Part shown: in pieces, positions 1 to 8,480 of the stretch | Numbering within the stretch: the stretch's first letter is position 1 | Layout: the number at the start of each line of letters is the position of its first letter | Origin: Christensenella sp. UBA4263 | GTDB taxonomy: Bacteria; Bacillota; Clostridia; Christensenellales; Aristaeellaceae | Assembly: GCA_002395225.1 (NCBI GenBank) | Contig: DGWH01000018.1 | Span: forward strand, 44,323 to 88,478 | Direction: 5' to 3' | Length of the DNA: 44,156 bases | Notes under the pieces: generated by a model | The model's input: the letters and a program-made list of their open reading frames with translations, nothing else | Told to the model about the DNA's origin: nothing | Databases searched by the model: none | Position numbers and translations under genes: made by a program

Positions 1-1383
1 TTTGGGCTGTTCTACGGCAGCCGGCGCCTCAGTGGGCTGCTGTGCTGCTGCCGGCGCCACCGTGGGCTCCTCTGCTGCTTTGGGCGGATCTGTCGGTGCA
101 GGCGTCGGCGCCCGGGTCGGTTTTGGCGTCGGAACAAAGGCCCGGAAAGAGAACAGGGTCTCGCCGTGATTCGTGCCGTTTGGACCGTCAATCCGCATGG
201 AAACCAGACTGTTCGTCGTGAAATAGCGGCACGGTACCGCCAGGCGCAGGGTTTTTCCTGCTTCTGCCGGCTTATCGTAGTTCATGATGTAATAGGTATT
301 CCCGCTGGCAGGATCCTGGAAGGACACGGTCAGACGCTCATTCAGGTCTGACAGGACCTCAAGACTGACCTCAAAGAACATGGTCTCGTGGAAGCTGAAT
401 ACCGTTCCGTTGGCCGGCTGAACAATGCGGAGCACCGAATCGCCGGAATAGGTTCCGGATTCAAGAACCGCCGCGAAAGGATAAACGGTTTCACCGGATA
501 CACGGACCTTGGAAATATAGGACTTGGGCACACCGATCTTTTTGGCTGCCGAGGCGATCAGCTGTTCCTGGGACGCTTTCGGTTCCGGTGTCGGTGTGGG
601 CGTGGCAGCGGGGGTCGGCGTCGGTTCCGGGGCTTTGGCAATGGAGAAGCGGACCGTGGTTTCCTCCTCAAGCGCGGTGACCCGGAACGTCAGGTTTTCC
701 CCTCTGGGGAACAGGTCGGCCGGTGTTGCAAATCCATACTGTTTCTGCTGGCTGTTCATGCGTCCGTGTCCGGTGAGGATGGTTTCCCCTTTATCCGTTT
801 CAACGGACCATTCATAGGGAACCGCTGAAACCGGATATTCATCGAGCACCCAGAGGAACTGGACATCCGTTGTTTCCGCCGGATCAATTTCATCCCCTTC
901 TACCGGACTGACCAGGCTGAGAATAAAGTCATTCTCGGTCCTTTCCGGTGTCGCGGAGGGTGACGGGAGCGGTTCGGCCTCAGAGAGGCTGTCCTCTTTC
1001 TTAGCGGATTCCGTTCCAATGGAAAACAGAATGGACGCATCTCCCGCATCTGCCGTATTTCCGGTGACACGGATCCGATAGGAGCCGCCTTTTTCAAAGG
1101 TCGACATGTCAAATCCGATCACGCCGGTACAATCTTCCGGATCGACATCCATTTCATCGGCCTCGACGACCTCATTCGTCGCCGTATCCGTCAGAATGTA
1201 GTTGAAAAACTCCTCTTTGTGCGCCTCGGGCACCTGAAAGACAAGCATGACCATTTCCTCGCCCGGATCAAGGACCTCATTGTTTTCCGGGTAGAGAATC
1301 GTGATCCCCGTGCTCTCTGCCGATGCCAGAGAGACGAGAAGAAGGAGGGCCAGAAGAAAACTGATAAAAATGCCTTTGCTCAT
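1..1383 (-). CDS. Secreted Pro/Thr-linked multidomain envelope protein (C-terminus beyond window)
   Basis: An open frame of 461 codons runs from an ATG at 1383 to the window edge with no stop, so the C-terminus is missing. The start is preceded by GGCGG about six bases upstream. Residues 1-22 form a signal peptide (MSKG followed by a Leu-rich core, ending SLASA). Two beta-rich, probably Ig-like modules follow, roughly residues 25-135 and 150-240. Next come a PTPTPAATPTPTPEP linker near 245, a third module to about 425, and a second Thr/Pro/Ala-rich tail that reaches the edge. No catalytic motif is visible. It is the last visible gene of an operon whose first gene also carries a long Thr/Pro/Ala stalk, so an exported envelope role is inferred. 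The specific function is unknown. Confidence 0.8.
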   Translation of the reverse strand, partial: MSKGIFISFLLALLLLVSLASAESTGITILYPENNEVLDPGEEMVMLVFQVPEAHKEEFFNYILTDTATNEVVEADEMDVDPEDCTGVIGFDMSTFEKGGSYRIRVTGNTADAGDASILFSIGTESAKKEDSLSEAEPLPSPSATPERTENDFILSLVSPVEGDEIDPAETTDVQFLWVLDEYPVSAVPYEWSVETDKGETILTGHGRMNSQQKQYGFATPADLFPRGENLTFRVTALEEETTVRFSIAKAPEPTPTPAATPTPTPEPKASQEQLIASAAKKIGVPKSYISKVRVSGETVYPFAAVLESGTYSGDSVLRIVQPANGTVFSFHETMFFEVSLEVLSDLNERLTVSFQDPASGNTYYIMNYDKPAEAGKTLRLAVPCRYFTTNSLVSMRIDGPNGTNHGETLFSFRAFVPTPKPTRAPTPAPTDPPKAAEEPTVAPAAAQQPTEAPAAVEQPK

Positions 1384-1430
1384 ATACTACCGCCTTTCCG
1401 TGTTGTTGTTCCGCATCTTTCCGGAACCGT

Positions 1431-4088
1431 TCAGTCCAGGGAGTCCTGAATCATCGTCGCCTCATCCGGCGTTGCGCCCGGATGCTCATCCGGTTCCTGC
1501 GCATTTGCGCTTATTGTCTTATCCGAAAGTTCAGATGCCTCGCGGTCAGCAGGGCCGGATGCTTCGTTTTCCGTTCCTTCCTCCGTCTTTCCGGTTTCCT
1601 CTGTTTCCGGACCGGATGTCAGGGACATCTGTTCCGCTGCTTCGACCAGATTCCGAAGGTTCTGCTTAATCAGCCTGATAAAAGCCGCTTTTTTATTTTC
1701 AAAAGCAATCCGGGCCGGTGTCCATCCGGCTTTTGCGCTCTCCTCCCCGGGAGCAGCCTCCGAGGCATTTTCGGTGCCTGCCGATGCCGCGGGATCTGTC
1801 TCTTCGGTGCTGACCGGTTCCTCCGCCCCGGCCGGATTCAGTTTGCTGAAATAATAATCGGCCAGGCCCGGGTTTCCGTTTTTCTCTGCTTTCTCGAGGA
1901 GCATCTGCCAGCACTGCTCAAGCAGGTCCTTTGCCTCCGGATAATCCTGCTCTGCCAGCTCCTCCAGCATCCACTCTGCCTGTTCCGGGTTGTTTTTCTC
2001 CATCTCGGTCAGGGCGTACAGGTACTGGATATCCAGCAGCTTCGGTGCCATGTCCGCATCCTGCCGGACGATCTGTTCGGTGAGCTGATAGCTGTGTTCA
2101 AAATCGCCGTTTTCAAGCAGGGAATCTGCCAGGGTCAGAAAGCGCAGTTTCATGGTGGTGTTGGTGACCTGGTATTCCTTCTGAAGGAGGGCGCTTACCT
2201 CATTCATCAGGGACTGATTCCACCAGGTTCTTGCGGAGAGTTTATCGGCAAGACGGTCAAAATCACGGTCCAGAATCATGTCCGGCAGCCACATCAGCCG
2301 CTCTTCACTGTCTCTGAAGGCGGGGATCTCCTGATACTTTTCAATCGCTTTCTCATAGTCCAGTTCGGACTCAGCCTCTCTGGCCTCGATATAGATCAGC
2401 AGGCTGTTCTTGTCGGGGAAATCCTCCATCTGTCTGGCCATTTCAATGGCGTCCTGATAGTCCCCCACATAGGCGGTCAGCAGTACACGGGAATATTCCG
2501 CGTAATGGTCCGCGTCCCGATAGCCGCTGATGATCTCAAAATCCTTGACTGCCTCCTCAAAGCGTCCGTCTTCCAGCGCTTCCATGGCCGAATCATAGCG
2601 GATGGGCACCAGTTTTTCTGTACTGAGCTGCATCAGCTCCCGGCTGTCAAGGAACCGTCCGAGCTCGCCGAACGTTGCCTCCGCCTTTCGGTAGTCCTCA
2701 TGTTCAAGGGCATCACGGCCGCTGATATAGGCCTGATAGCGCGCCGTATCCTTATATCCCTCGGTGTGGTCAAACGCCTCCAGGGCTTTTCCGAAATCCC
2801 CGTCGCTGACGGCGGCAACACCGAGCTGATACTGCTGTTCCAGGTAGGCATTTCTCGCCGCTCTGGCCCGCTGTGCAGCATCTTTAAATTCCGGAATCGA
2901 CTCATATGCCGTACAGGCGTTCAGGTAGTCTTCCTTTCTGTCGGCCAGAATGCCGGTAAGATAGGCCCTGTATTGTGCCGCATCTTCGTACTCACCCAGT
3001 TTTTCGAACAGCTCCAGCGCTTCCTCATAGTTTTCATCTTCGAAATGGGTCATGGCACGGTTATATAGAAGCGTATGGTACTGTTTTTCTGCCTCATCTG
3101 CGACGCGCTTGCTGTCCAGGAAGGTTTCCATCCTGCGGAGCTTTTCAATCGCCTCCGGATACTTCTCGTTTTTGAGCGCCTCTATCGCAGACATGTAATC
3201 AATATAATACTCGGAATCCGCATAGCCGGAAATACTGGCAAAGGCTGAGGTGGCCTCTTTATAGCGGTTCTCCTTGAACAGTTTCACCGCATCCTGATAC
3301 TGCTGGGAAGTCTGGCGCTCAATGCTGAGCCTGGCCAGATCATCCGCGTCCCGGAATCCCGGGATGCTCTGGAAGGACGTCGCGGCGACGGTATAGTTTT
3401 TCTCTTCGAGCGCCAGGACCCCTTCGGTGTACCGGTAATACTGTGTGGCTTCCTCATAGTCCGGAATTCTCTGGAACAGGTCACGGGCTTCCTGGATTTT
3501 TCCGTTGTCAAACAGCTCCCGCGCCTCCTGGTAAACCGTTTCCTGCTCCATCATGTTGCTGGCCTCAGCCCAGCTGTCGGCATCAAGGAAGCCGGATACC
3601 TGAAGGAAGTCCTCCTGTGCCTGCCGGTATTCCCCCTCTGAAAAATGAACCATTCCGTCGCAGTAGGCGGCATAGTCCTTTGCCCGCTCATAGGAACCCA
3701 GCTGCCGAAACAGCTCTCCCGCTTCCGCATAGGACTGATTTTCAAAGGTCTTCAGGGCAGCCTCATAACGCTGCACCTGCTGTTCCTGAACACAGTGGTT
3801 GACCAGTTCTGAACTGTTGAGAAAGCTCCCCAGTTCCCGAAAACCTTTCTCCGCATTTTCAAAGTCACCATTTTTGTACAGATCAAGGTTTTTCAGGTAA
3901 CTGAGATACATGGACGAATCCCTGTAAGTGGGGATTTCGCCAAAAATCGCGGCCGCTTCCTCCGTCTGATCCTTGTTAAAGGCGTCCACGGCACGTCTGT
4001 ATTTACGGTTTGGATGATTCAGATAAAGCGGAATCAGAATAAGGAGCAGGCAGATTACTACGGCAATGATCCCTTTTTTGTGTTTCAT
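1431..4088 (-). CDS. Membrane-anchored tetratricopeptide-like repeat protein
   Basis: 885 residues. One N-terminal membrane helix (about residues 5-24, rich in Ile/Leu/Val) follows a short basic start, giving a type II anchor with the rest probably outside the cell. Residues about 30-650 are a solenoid of degenerate helical repeats with the recurring pattern Y..A...F..G.Y..A...F..L..Y.DA, which is TPR-like with units near 40-45 residues. Residues about 735-885 are acidic, Ser/Thr/Glu-rich and probably disordered. The start has GGGGTG upstream at good spacing. The gene lies 111 bases after the pseudo-FtsK gene and 47 bases before the secreted protein gene, all on one strand. TPR solenoids usually mediate protein-protein contacts, so a scaffold role is inferred. 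No enzyme motif is seen. Confidence 0.8.
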   Translation of the reverse strand: MKHKKGIIAVVICLLLILIPLYLNHPNRKYRRAVDAFNKDQTEEAAAIFGEIPTYRDSSMYLSYLKNLDLYKNGDFENAEKGFRELGSFLNSSELVNHCVQEQQVQRYEAALKTFENQSYAEAGELFRQLGSYERAKDYAAYCDGMVHFSEGEYRQAQEDFLQVSGFLDADSWAEASNMMEQETVYQEARELFDNGKIQEARDLFQRIPDYEEATQYYRYTEGVLALEEKNYTVAATSFQSIPGFRDADDLARLSIERQTSQQYQDAVKLFKENRYKEATSAFASISGYADSEYYIDYMSAIEALKNEKYPEAIEKLRRMETFLDSKRVADEAEKQYHTLLYNRAMTHFEDENYEEALELFEKLGEYEDAAQYRAYLTGILADRKEDYLNACTAYESIPEFKDAAQRARAARNAYLEQQYQLGVAAVSDGDFGKALEAFDHTEGYKDTARYQAYISGRDALEHEDYRKAEATFGELGRFLDSRELMQLSTEKLVPIRYDSAMEALEDGRFEEAVKDFEIISGYRDADHYAEYSRVLLTAYVGDYQDAIEMARQMEDFPDKNSLLIYIEAREAESELDYEKAIEKYQEIPAFRDSEERLMWLPDMILDRDFDRLADKLSARTWWNQSLMNEVSALLQKEYQVTNTTMKLRFLTLADSLLENGDFEHSYQLTEQIVRQDADMAPKLLDIQYLYALTEMEKNNPEQAEWMLEELAEQDYPEAKDLLEQCWQMLLEKAEKNGNPGLADYYFSKLNPAGAEEPVSTEETDPAASAGTENASEAAPGEESAKAGWTPARIAFENKKAAFIRLIKQNLRNLVEAAEQMSLTSGPETEETGKTEEGTENEASGPADREASELSDKTISANAQEPDEHPGATPDEATMIQDSLD

Positions 4089-4199
4089 CCGTTTTCACCC
4101 CATCTTTCTTCCGGCGGACATCCGGACAATACCCGGGAATTTTGCGTTTTCAGTTCCCGGATTCTGTCCGGCGGCCGCGGAGCTTGCCAATTCGTAAGC

Positions 4200-7100
4200 T
4201 TACCTGTTCTCCTCCTGACCAAACAGCAGCATCAGTTCCGGAATCCCGATTTCTCCGGTGACCGGAAGACTGTTCCGGCTCTGAAGCTGACGGACATGGC
4301 CAGCCATATACTCATTGTAACGGTCATTGAAGAAGGTGGAGCCGCTGTAGTAACCCATTTCCATCATCCGTTTTTTAATCAGGACGACGTCCTCCCCTTT
4401 ATCGCCGACGACATACTTTGTTTTGAAACCGGCAGGCAGCTTTGACATGAGTATATCCGTTGCCTCCTGCGCGGCATTCTGAACGACACTGCTTTGTCCC
4501 TTTCCGGAAATGCCGCTCTCCGTCTCCATCTCATCCAGCTCGCTGATTTCCGAGACCTCCGTCGACGACGCGCCTTTGTCTGTCTGCGTATCCGAAAGAA
4601 CGGTTACCGGCAGGATAGACGCCGCGGACTCTTCATTTCCGGATTCTTTTCCCGGATTCTCAGGCACCGCTGCTGAGCCCGGCTGTGCATTCCCGGTGCT
4701 CTCTGCCCCTTTTGCTTTCGGTGACTGCTCCGGAATGGAAGTCGGTATCACGGTCGGCGCGGAGGTCGAAGCACTGGCTGTCGGATCCGGTGTGGATGTC
4801 GGTGCAGCTGTCGCCTGTTCTGGCGTAGCAGTCGGCACAGCGGTCGCCGGCTTCGGTGTGGCAGTCGGTGCGGCTGTCGCTGGTTTCGGCGTGGTAGTCG
4901 GTGCGGCTGTCGCCGGCTTCGGAGTGGCAGTCGGTGCGGCTGTCGCCGGCTTCGGTGTGGCAGTCGGTGCAGCGGTCGCCGGCTTTGGCGTGGCAGTTGG
5001 TGCAGCGGTCGCCGGCTTTGGCGTGGCAGTCGCCTGTTTCGGCGCAGCAGTTGGCTCCGCCGTCGGGGCCGCGGTTGCGGCGGTCATGGTAATAATCCGG
5101 ATGGATTTATTGGACAGTCCATTCAGTGAATCAATCGTCGTCACCCCGGTTTCCTCCGGTTTGACGGTACTCACAGGGGCTTTTGTCGGCACGGGCGTGT
5201 TCTGTGCCGGCGCAGCTGTGGCAGCAGCCGCTGTTGCAGATGGGACGGCCGTTTGTACCGGTACGGGTGTCATCGTGTTTGCCGGAGCCGCTGTTGCTTT
5301 CGCCGGTTCCTGTGTGGGAACTGTTGTCGCGCTCCCGGCCGGTGCGGAAGTGCTGCCCGTTTTTCCCCGGACGCCTGCCGGGCTGTCAGTGGTTTCAGAC
5401 GAAGACAGGGTATTCGGTCCGGAAATGACCGGTGCTTCCGTTGCCGCCGCAGCAGGTACGGACGTGGGTGCCGGTGTTGCTTTGTCCGGCGCCTTTGTTG
5501 CTGAAGCGATGTCTGGTGTTTCAGCGGTCAGCGGCGCCGGCGTGGCGTTTTTGTCAGCGCCTGAAACAATGCTGTTCAGCGCCGGAATATACGATGCAAC
5601 GGGCTGAATGATGTTATGCTGTCTCAGAATGGCATAGGCACCGCCTACAAGCAGTGAACAGCCCAGCAGGACAGGCAGAATGGGTTTTCTGACCTTTCTC
5701 CGGGGAGCTTCGCTGCCGGCAGGCTTTTTATCCGGTTCTGTTTTCCCCTGTGGGCCTGCCGGTTCACTGGCCGGCTTTGAGGGCGTTGAAACGGGTGCTT
5801 CCGGCTTTTGTGTATCTGTTTCGGGAAGATTCCGGGGAGCAGCTGCTTCGACTGTGACCGGTGCAGCCGGCTCAGCGTGCTTTGGTGCCTGCGTTTCCGC
5901 GTAGGCCTCAAGGATCGTCTTTCTCCGGAAGATGACTTTCTTTCTGAGGCGCTTTTTGCAGCGGAATACACGATTGATTTCACCGGTCCGGACGATCCGC
6001 TCGAACCGGGCGATGTATCCGGTCACCCGGCGGCGCCGCAGCTCTTTCAGCGGCTCTTTTGAGGCGGTTCCCGGATTTTCCGGAATGTGAATCAGTGAGG
6101 CCGGACGCGCCCACAGCGCAGAGGGCGATTCGGAAACCGGTTCCTGCGATTCCTCCGGCGAAAGTGTAGTCTCAGGGACCTGATCCAGCGAAGCATTCAG
6201 AAGTTCCTCGGCCTTTTCCCTGTCGGAGGGTTCGCTGACCTGCTCCGGTTCCTCCTGAACCTTTACCAGATTCATGTATTTAAGCTGATTGTTTTCTTTC
6301 AGGTATTTGGTAATGGTATCGATATCACTCTGTTCAATATAACAGGCATTCACAAAGTGAGGCGTGTGCTCGCCGCGCTTGATCTGGTAGTTTTTCACCA
6401 GCCGGTGTTTGGCGGTTTCCGCATCAATGGCCCGTTTAAAGCAGAGCGTGGTTTTTGTCAGGAAGGTGACCGGAACGGGCGTGCTCATCTGCATGAAGAA
6501 ATGAATGCCGACCATGAGTCCGTGTTCACGGACCATCCGCAGAACGGTCAGGAAATCCTGATTCTGGAACAGTTCATCTGCCGGCGTAATGACCACAAGC
6601 AAACGGGTATACGCCTGTTCATCCACGCGCAGGGAAGCGTTGTAACCATCCAGGGAACGGGCTCCCTTTGCCTCCATCGCACCCAGACGCAGAATGATTT
6701 CATCCTGAATCCAGCGAATGACCTGCAGGCAGCCGGACATGGTCTGGGTCGGCGGATCAAACATATACGGAAGGTCATAAAATGATTCCAGAACATGCCC
6801 CTGGTCGAGCAGAAGGAAACGGAGATTCTTCGGGTTTGTTCTGAAAAGGAAACCCGTCAGGAGAACCTCGGTCATCCCCGGTGTATAGTCCCGAATATCC
6901 ATCATATAAAAGCAGGAGAAAAACCGGAGATCCAGGGATTCCACCGTGTCTGAAAATGCCCGTCCCACAGGGATGGTCAGCTGAGAGGGACTGGAGAGAA
7001 TCTCGTGACTTTCCAGCGCCGTCCGCAGTTCCAGAACCTCTACCTGTTCCTTGTTGAGGCTGAGATAAAAGGCCTTGGTTCCATCCGGTGAAGGTGTCAG

Positions 7101-7376
7101 GGTAAAGTTGTCCCGTTCAGCCAGATTATCCAGGATATTTCCAAATACCTCCTGGTAATAAGGCATTGAAAAACGGTCCTCCGAGACAATAATCCCGAAA
7201 ACAACCTGTTCTTCCTTTTCCTCCAGTGTAAATACCTTTACGCTGAATCCTTCCTGAAGCAGATCGTGTTCGATACGTATACCGGCCTGTTTCCAGTCCA
7301 TAACCACCCGGGTCGGATCCCCTTCACTCCGATACAGAGGGATCATACTCAGTGAAGGTGACTGATACTTATCCAT
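4200..7376 (-). CDS. Degenerate FtsK/SpoIIIE-like motor fused to membrane helix, Thr/Pro/Ala stalk and peptidoglycan-binding-like C-terminus
   Basis: 1058 residues. Residues about 110-360 follow the FtsK/SpoIIIE motor in order: LRTALESHEI (FtsK LREILES-like), LTIPVGRAFSD, NPKNLRFLLLDQGHVLESFY (FtsK PEDVRLIMIDPKMVEL-like), the LDGYN motif near 243, LLVVITPADEL near 259 at the Walker B position, HGLMVGIHFFMQMSTP near 285, and RGEHTPHFVNACYIEQSDID near 334. Where FtsK has the Walker A loop GATGSGKS, this protein has IRDYTPGMTE (about 161-170), so ATP hydrolysis is unlikely. No FtsK gamma domain is present. A basic stretch (447-490), one membrane helix (about 565-584), a Thr/Pro/Ala-rich stalk with 11-residue repeats (about 780-860), and a C-terminal domain (about 990-1058, GDKGEDVVLIKKRMMEMGYY) resembling PG_binding_1 follow. 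The protein is inferred to link the cytoplasm to the cell wall. First gene of the operon; GGGAGA upstream of ATG. Confidence 0.82.
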   Translation of the reverse strand: MDKYQSPSLSMIPLYRSEGDPTRVVMDWKQAGIRIEHDLLQEGFSVKVFTLEEKEEQVVFGIIVSEDRFSMPYYQEVFGNILDNLAERDNFTLTPSPDGTKAFYLSLNKEQVEVLELRTALESHEILSSPSQLTIPVGRAFSDTVESLDLRFFSCFYMMDIRDYTPGMTEVLLTGFLFRTNPKNLRFLLLDQGHVLESFYDLPYMFDPPTQTMSGCLQVIRWIQDEIILRLGAMEAKGARSLDGYNASLRVDEQAYTRLLVVITPADELFQNQDFLTVLRMVREHGLMVGIHFFMQMSTPVPVTFLTKTTLCFKRAIDAETAKHRLVKNYQIKRGEHTPHFVNACYIEQSDIDTITKYLKENNQLKYMNLVKVQEEPEQVSEPSDREKAEELLNASLDQVPETTLSPEESQEPVSESPSALWARPASLIHIPENPGTASKEPLKELRRRRVTGYIARFERIVRTGEINRVFRCKKRLRKKVIFRRKTILEAYAETQAPKHAEPAAPVTVEAAAPRNLPETDTQKPEAPVSTPSKPASEPAGPQGKTEPDKKPAGSEAPRRKVRKPILPVLLGCSLLVGGAYAILRQHNIIQPVASYIPALNSIVSGADKNATPAPLTAETPDIASATKAPDKATPAPTSVPAAAATEAPVISGPNTLSSSETTDSPAGVRGKTGSTSAPAGSATTVPTQEPAKATAAPANTMTPVPVQTAVPSATAAAATAAPAQNTPVPTKAPVSTVKPEETGVTTIDSLNGLSNKSIRIITMTAATAAPTAEPTAAPKQATATPKPATAAPTATPKPATAAPTATPKPATAAPTATPKPATAAPTTTPKPATAAPTATPKPATAVPTATPEQATAAPTSTPDPTASASTSAPTVIPTSIPEQSPKAKGAESTGNAQPGSAAVPENPGKESGNEESAASILPVTVLSDTQTDKGASSTEVSEISELDEMETESGISGKGQSSVVQNAAQEATDILMSKLPAGFKTKYVVGDKGEDVVLIKKRMMEMGYYSGSTFFNDRYNEYMAGHVRQLQSRNSLPVTGEIGIPELMLLFGQEENR
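4810..5031 (-). repeat. 33-bp tandem coding repeats (11-residue ATAAPTATPKP units)
   Basis: Six full 33-bp units (4810-4842, 4843-4875, 4876-4908, 4909-4941, 4942-4974, 4975-5007) and part of a seventh lie inside the stalk of the pseudo-FtsK gene. Each encodes about 11 residues of the form ATAAPTATPKP. The inner units differ mainly at third codon positions, while the first unit is more diverged, suggesting expansion by slippage or unequal crossover under selection to keep the protein pattern. The reading frame is preserved throughout. Confidence 0.9.
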
Positions 7377-7597
7377 ATCTATCTCCCGTTATCTTTATTG
7401 GTTTATCATTATCCAGGCAGACGCTGCCAGGTTAGACTGCTGACTGACAGGAGAGATTGGCTGCACTGAACCGGCAACGCCTGTGTACAGGCCGGACCGC
7501 GGCGGTTCGGCCAAACCGGCAGATGGCCAGGCGGACCAAACAGATGTCTGATTGAAAAAAACGGGCATCCATTCTGCAGCTAAACTCTCCCAGTAGA

Positions 7598-7626
7598 ATT
7601 ATAGCTGATATAGCCTTTTTTTTCAA
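7598..7626 (-). promoter_or_regulatory. Promoter of the three-gene envelope operon
   Basis: Read on the minus strand, TTGAAA (7621-7626) is followed by a 17-base spacer and a perfect TATAAT (7598-7603). The transcript would start near 7591, leaving a leader of about 215 bases before the ATG at 7376. Nothing else obvious was seen in the leader. Confidence 0.75.
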
Positions 7627-7811
7627 TTCAGAATGCACATTTTTGGAGCGATTTCCCCGCCTGTTTTTCCCAAATTGAAACCTTTTCTTCCCGATCCTTA
7701 GGCGCTGAGCACCGGATGACGGCGTTTCGGGCATCTTGAGGGGACAAACCGGACGGAGAATGGAATTTGACAATTTGTCACGATACAGGCAGGGACGCTC
7801 CCGTCAGCGGC

Positions 7812-7840
7812 TTGACAATCCCCTTTGGTCCGGGTAAACT
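7812..7840 (+). promoter_or_regulatory. Promoter of aroK
   Basis: TTGACA (7812-7817), a 17-base spacer and TAAACT (7835-7840) lie about 70 bases upstream of the aroK ATG. It is divergent from the envelope operon promoter. The 7377-7910 interval contains these two promoters and no convincing gene. Confidence 0.65.
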
Positions 7841-7910
7841 CCTCTCCTGTAAGGAAAGGAACCGCCGTTTCTTTCTTACCAATTCCAACTGATCCCGGAG
7901 GAACCTGACA

Positions 7911-8447
7911 ATGTACAGACTTGTCAAACCCATTGTCCTTTGCGGCTTTATGGCATCCGGAAAAACCACTGTCGGAAAGCTGGCTGCCAGACGCTGGAAT
8001 CTTCCCTTATATGATACGGATAAACTGATCGTTTCAAAAACCGGCAAATCCATCCCTGCGATCTTTGCTGAAAAAGGCGAGGCATATTTCCGTGACGTCG
8101 AGCATGAGATCTGCAGAGAAGTCGCTGCGTATCCTCCCTGCATCATTTCCTCCGGCGGAGGCCTGCTGACCTACAGCCGGAACGGGGATCTGCTGCAGGG
8201 CAAAACCGTCATTGTTCTCCTGAACCGGGATTTTGATACGATCTGGTCGTTCCTTTCCAACTGTACGGACCGGCCCCTGGTCACGCAGAAAAAAAAGGAC
8301 GGGATCCTTGCCCTTTATGAGTCAAGAATCCCGCTGTACCGCAAATATGCTGATTTTGAAATTGAAAACACGTCAGGTCCGGAACAATGTGTGGATATCC
8401 TTGAACAGGACCTGATAAAACAGGGACTGCTGCTGTTGGATGAATGA
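7911..8447 (+). CDS. aroK: Shikimate kinase
   Basis: 178 residues, normal length for the family. It phosphorylates shikimate to shikimate 3-phosphate with ATP in the chorismate pathway, in the cytoplasm. The P-loop GFMASGKTT is at residues 12-20. YDTDKLI near 34 supplies the shikimate- and magnesium-binding aspartates, YFRDVEHEI near 61 the substrate arginine, and SSGGGLL near 82 the Gly-rich substrate loop. TDRPLV near 120 is the lid region. GGAGG lies nine bases before the ATG. It stands alone with its own promoter, with no other aromatic pathway gene in the window. No U-tract terminator was seen downstream, only an imperfect hairpin overlapping the stop codon. Confidence 0.95.
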   Translation: MYRLVKPIVLCGFMASGKTTVGKLAARRWNLPLYDTDKLIVSKTGKSIPAIFAEKGEAYFRDVEHEICREVAAYPPCIISSGGGLLTYSRNGDLLQGKTVIVLLNRDFDTIWSFLSNCTDRPLVTQKKKDGILALYESRIPLYRKYADFEIENTSGPEQCVDILEQDLIKQGLLLLDE

Positions 8448-8480
8448 GGCGCAGTTCCCCTGTTCTGTCCTGACAAATAT

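Noticed and set aside
1482..3068. Plus-strand open frame of 528 codons opposite the TPR gene
   Set aside because: It is antisense of a clear repeat protein and has no start signals.
4200..7376. A type VII secretion EssC ATPase
   Set aside because: EssC has several FtsK domains with intact P-loops and N-terminal FHA domains. This protein has one motor-like domain, no P-loop, and a C-terminal wall-binding-like end.
7432..7773. 113-codon minus-strand frame upstream of the envelope operon
   Set aside because: It contains the operon promoter, is rich in Arg, Ser and Cys, and lacks a ribosome binding site.
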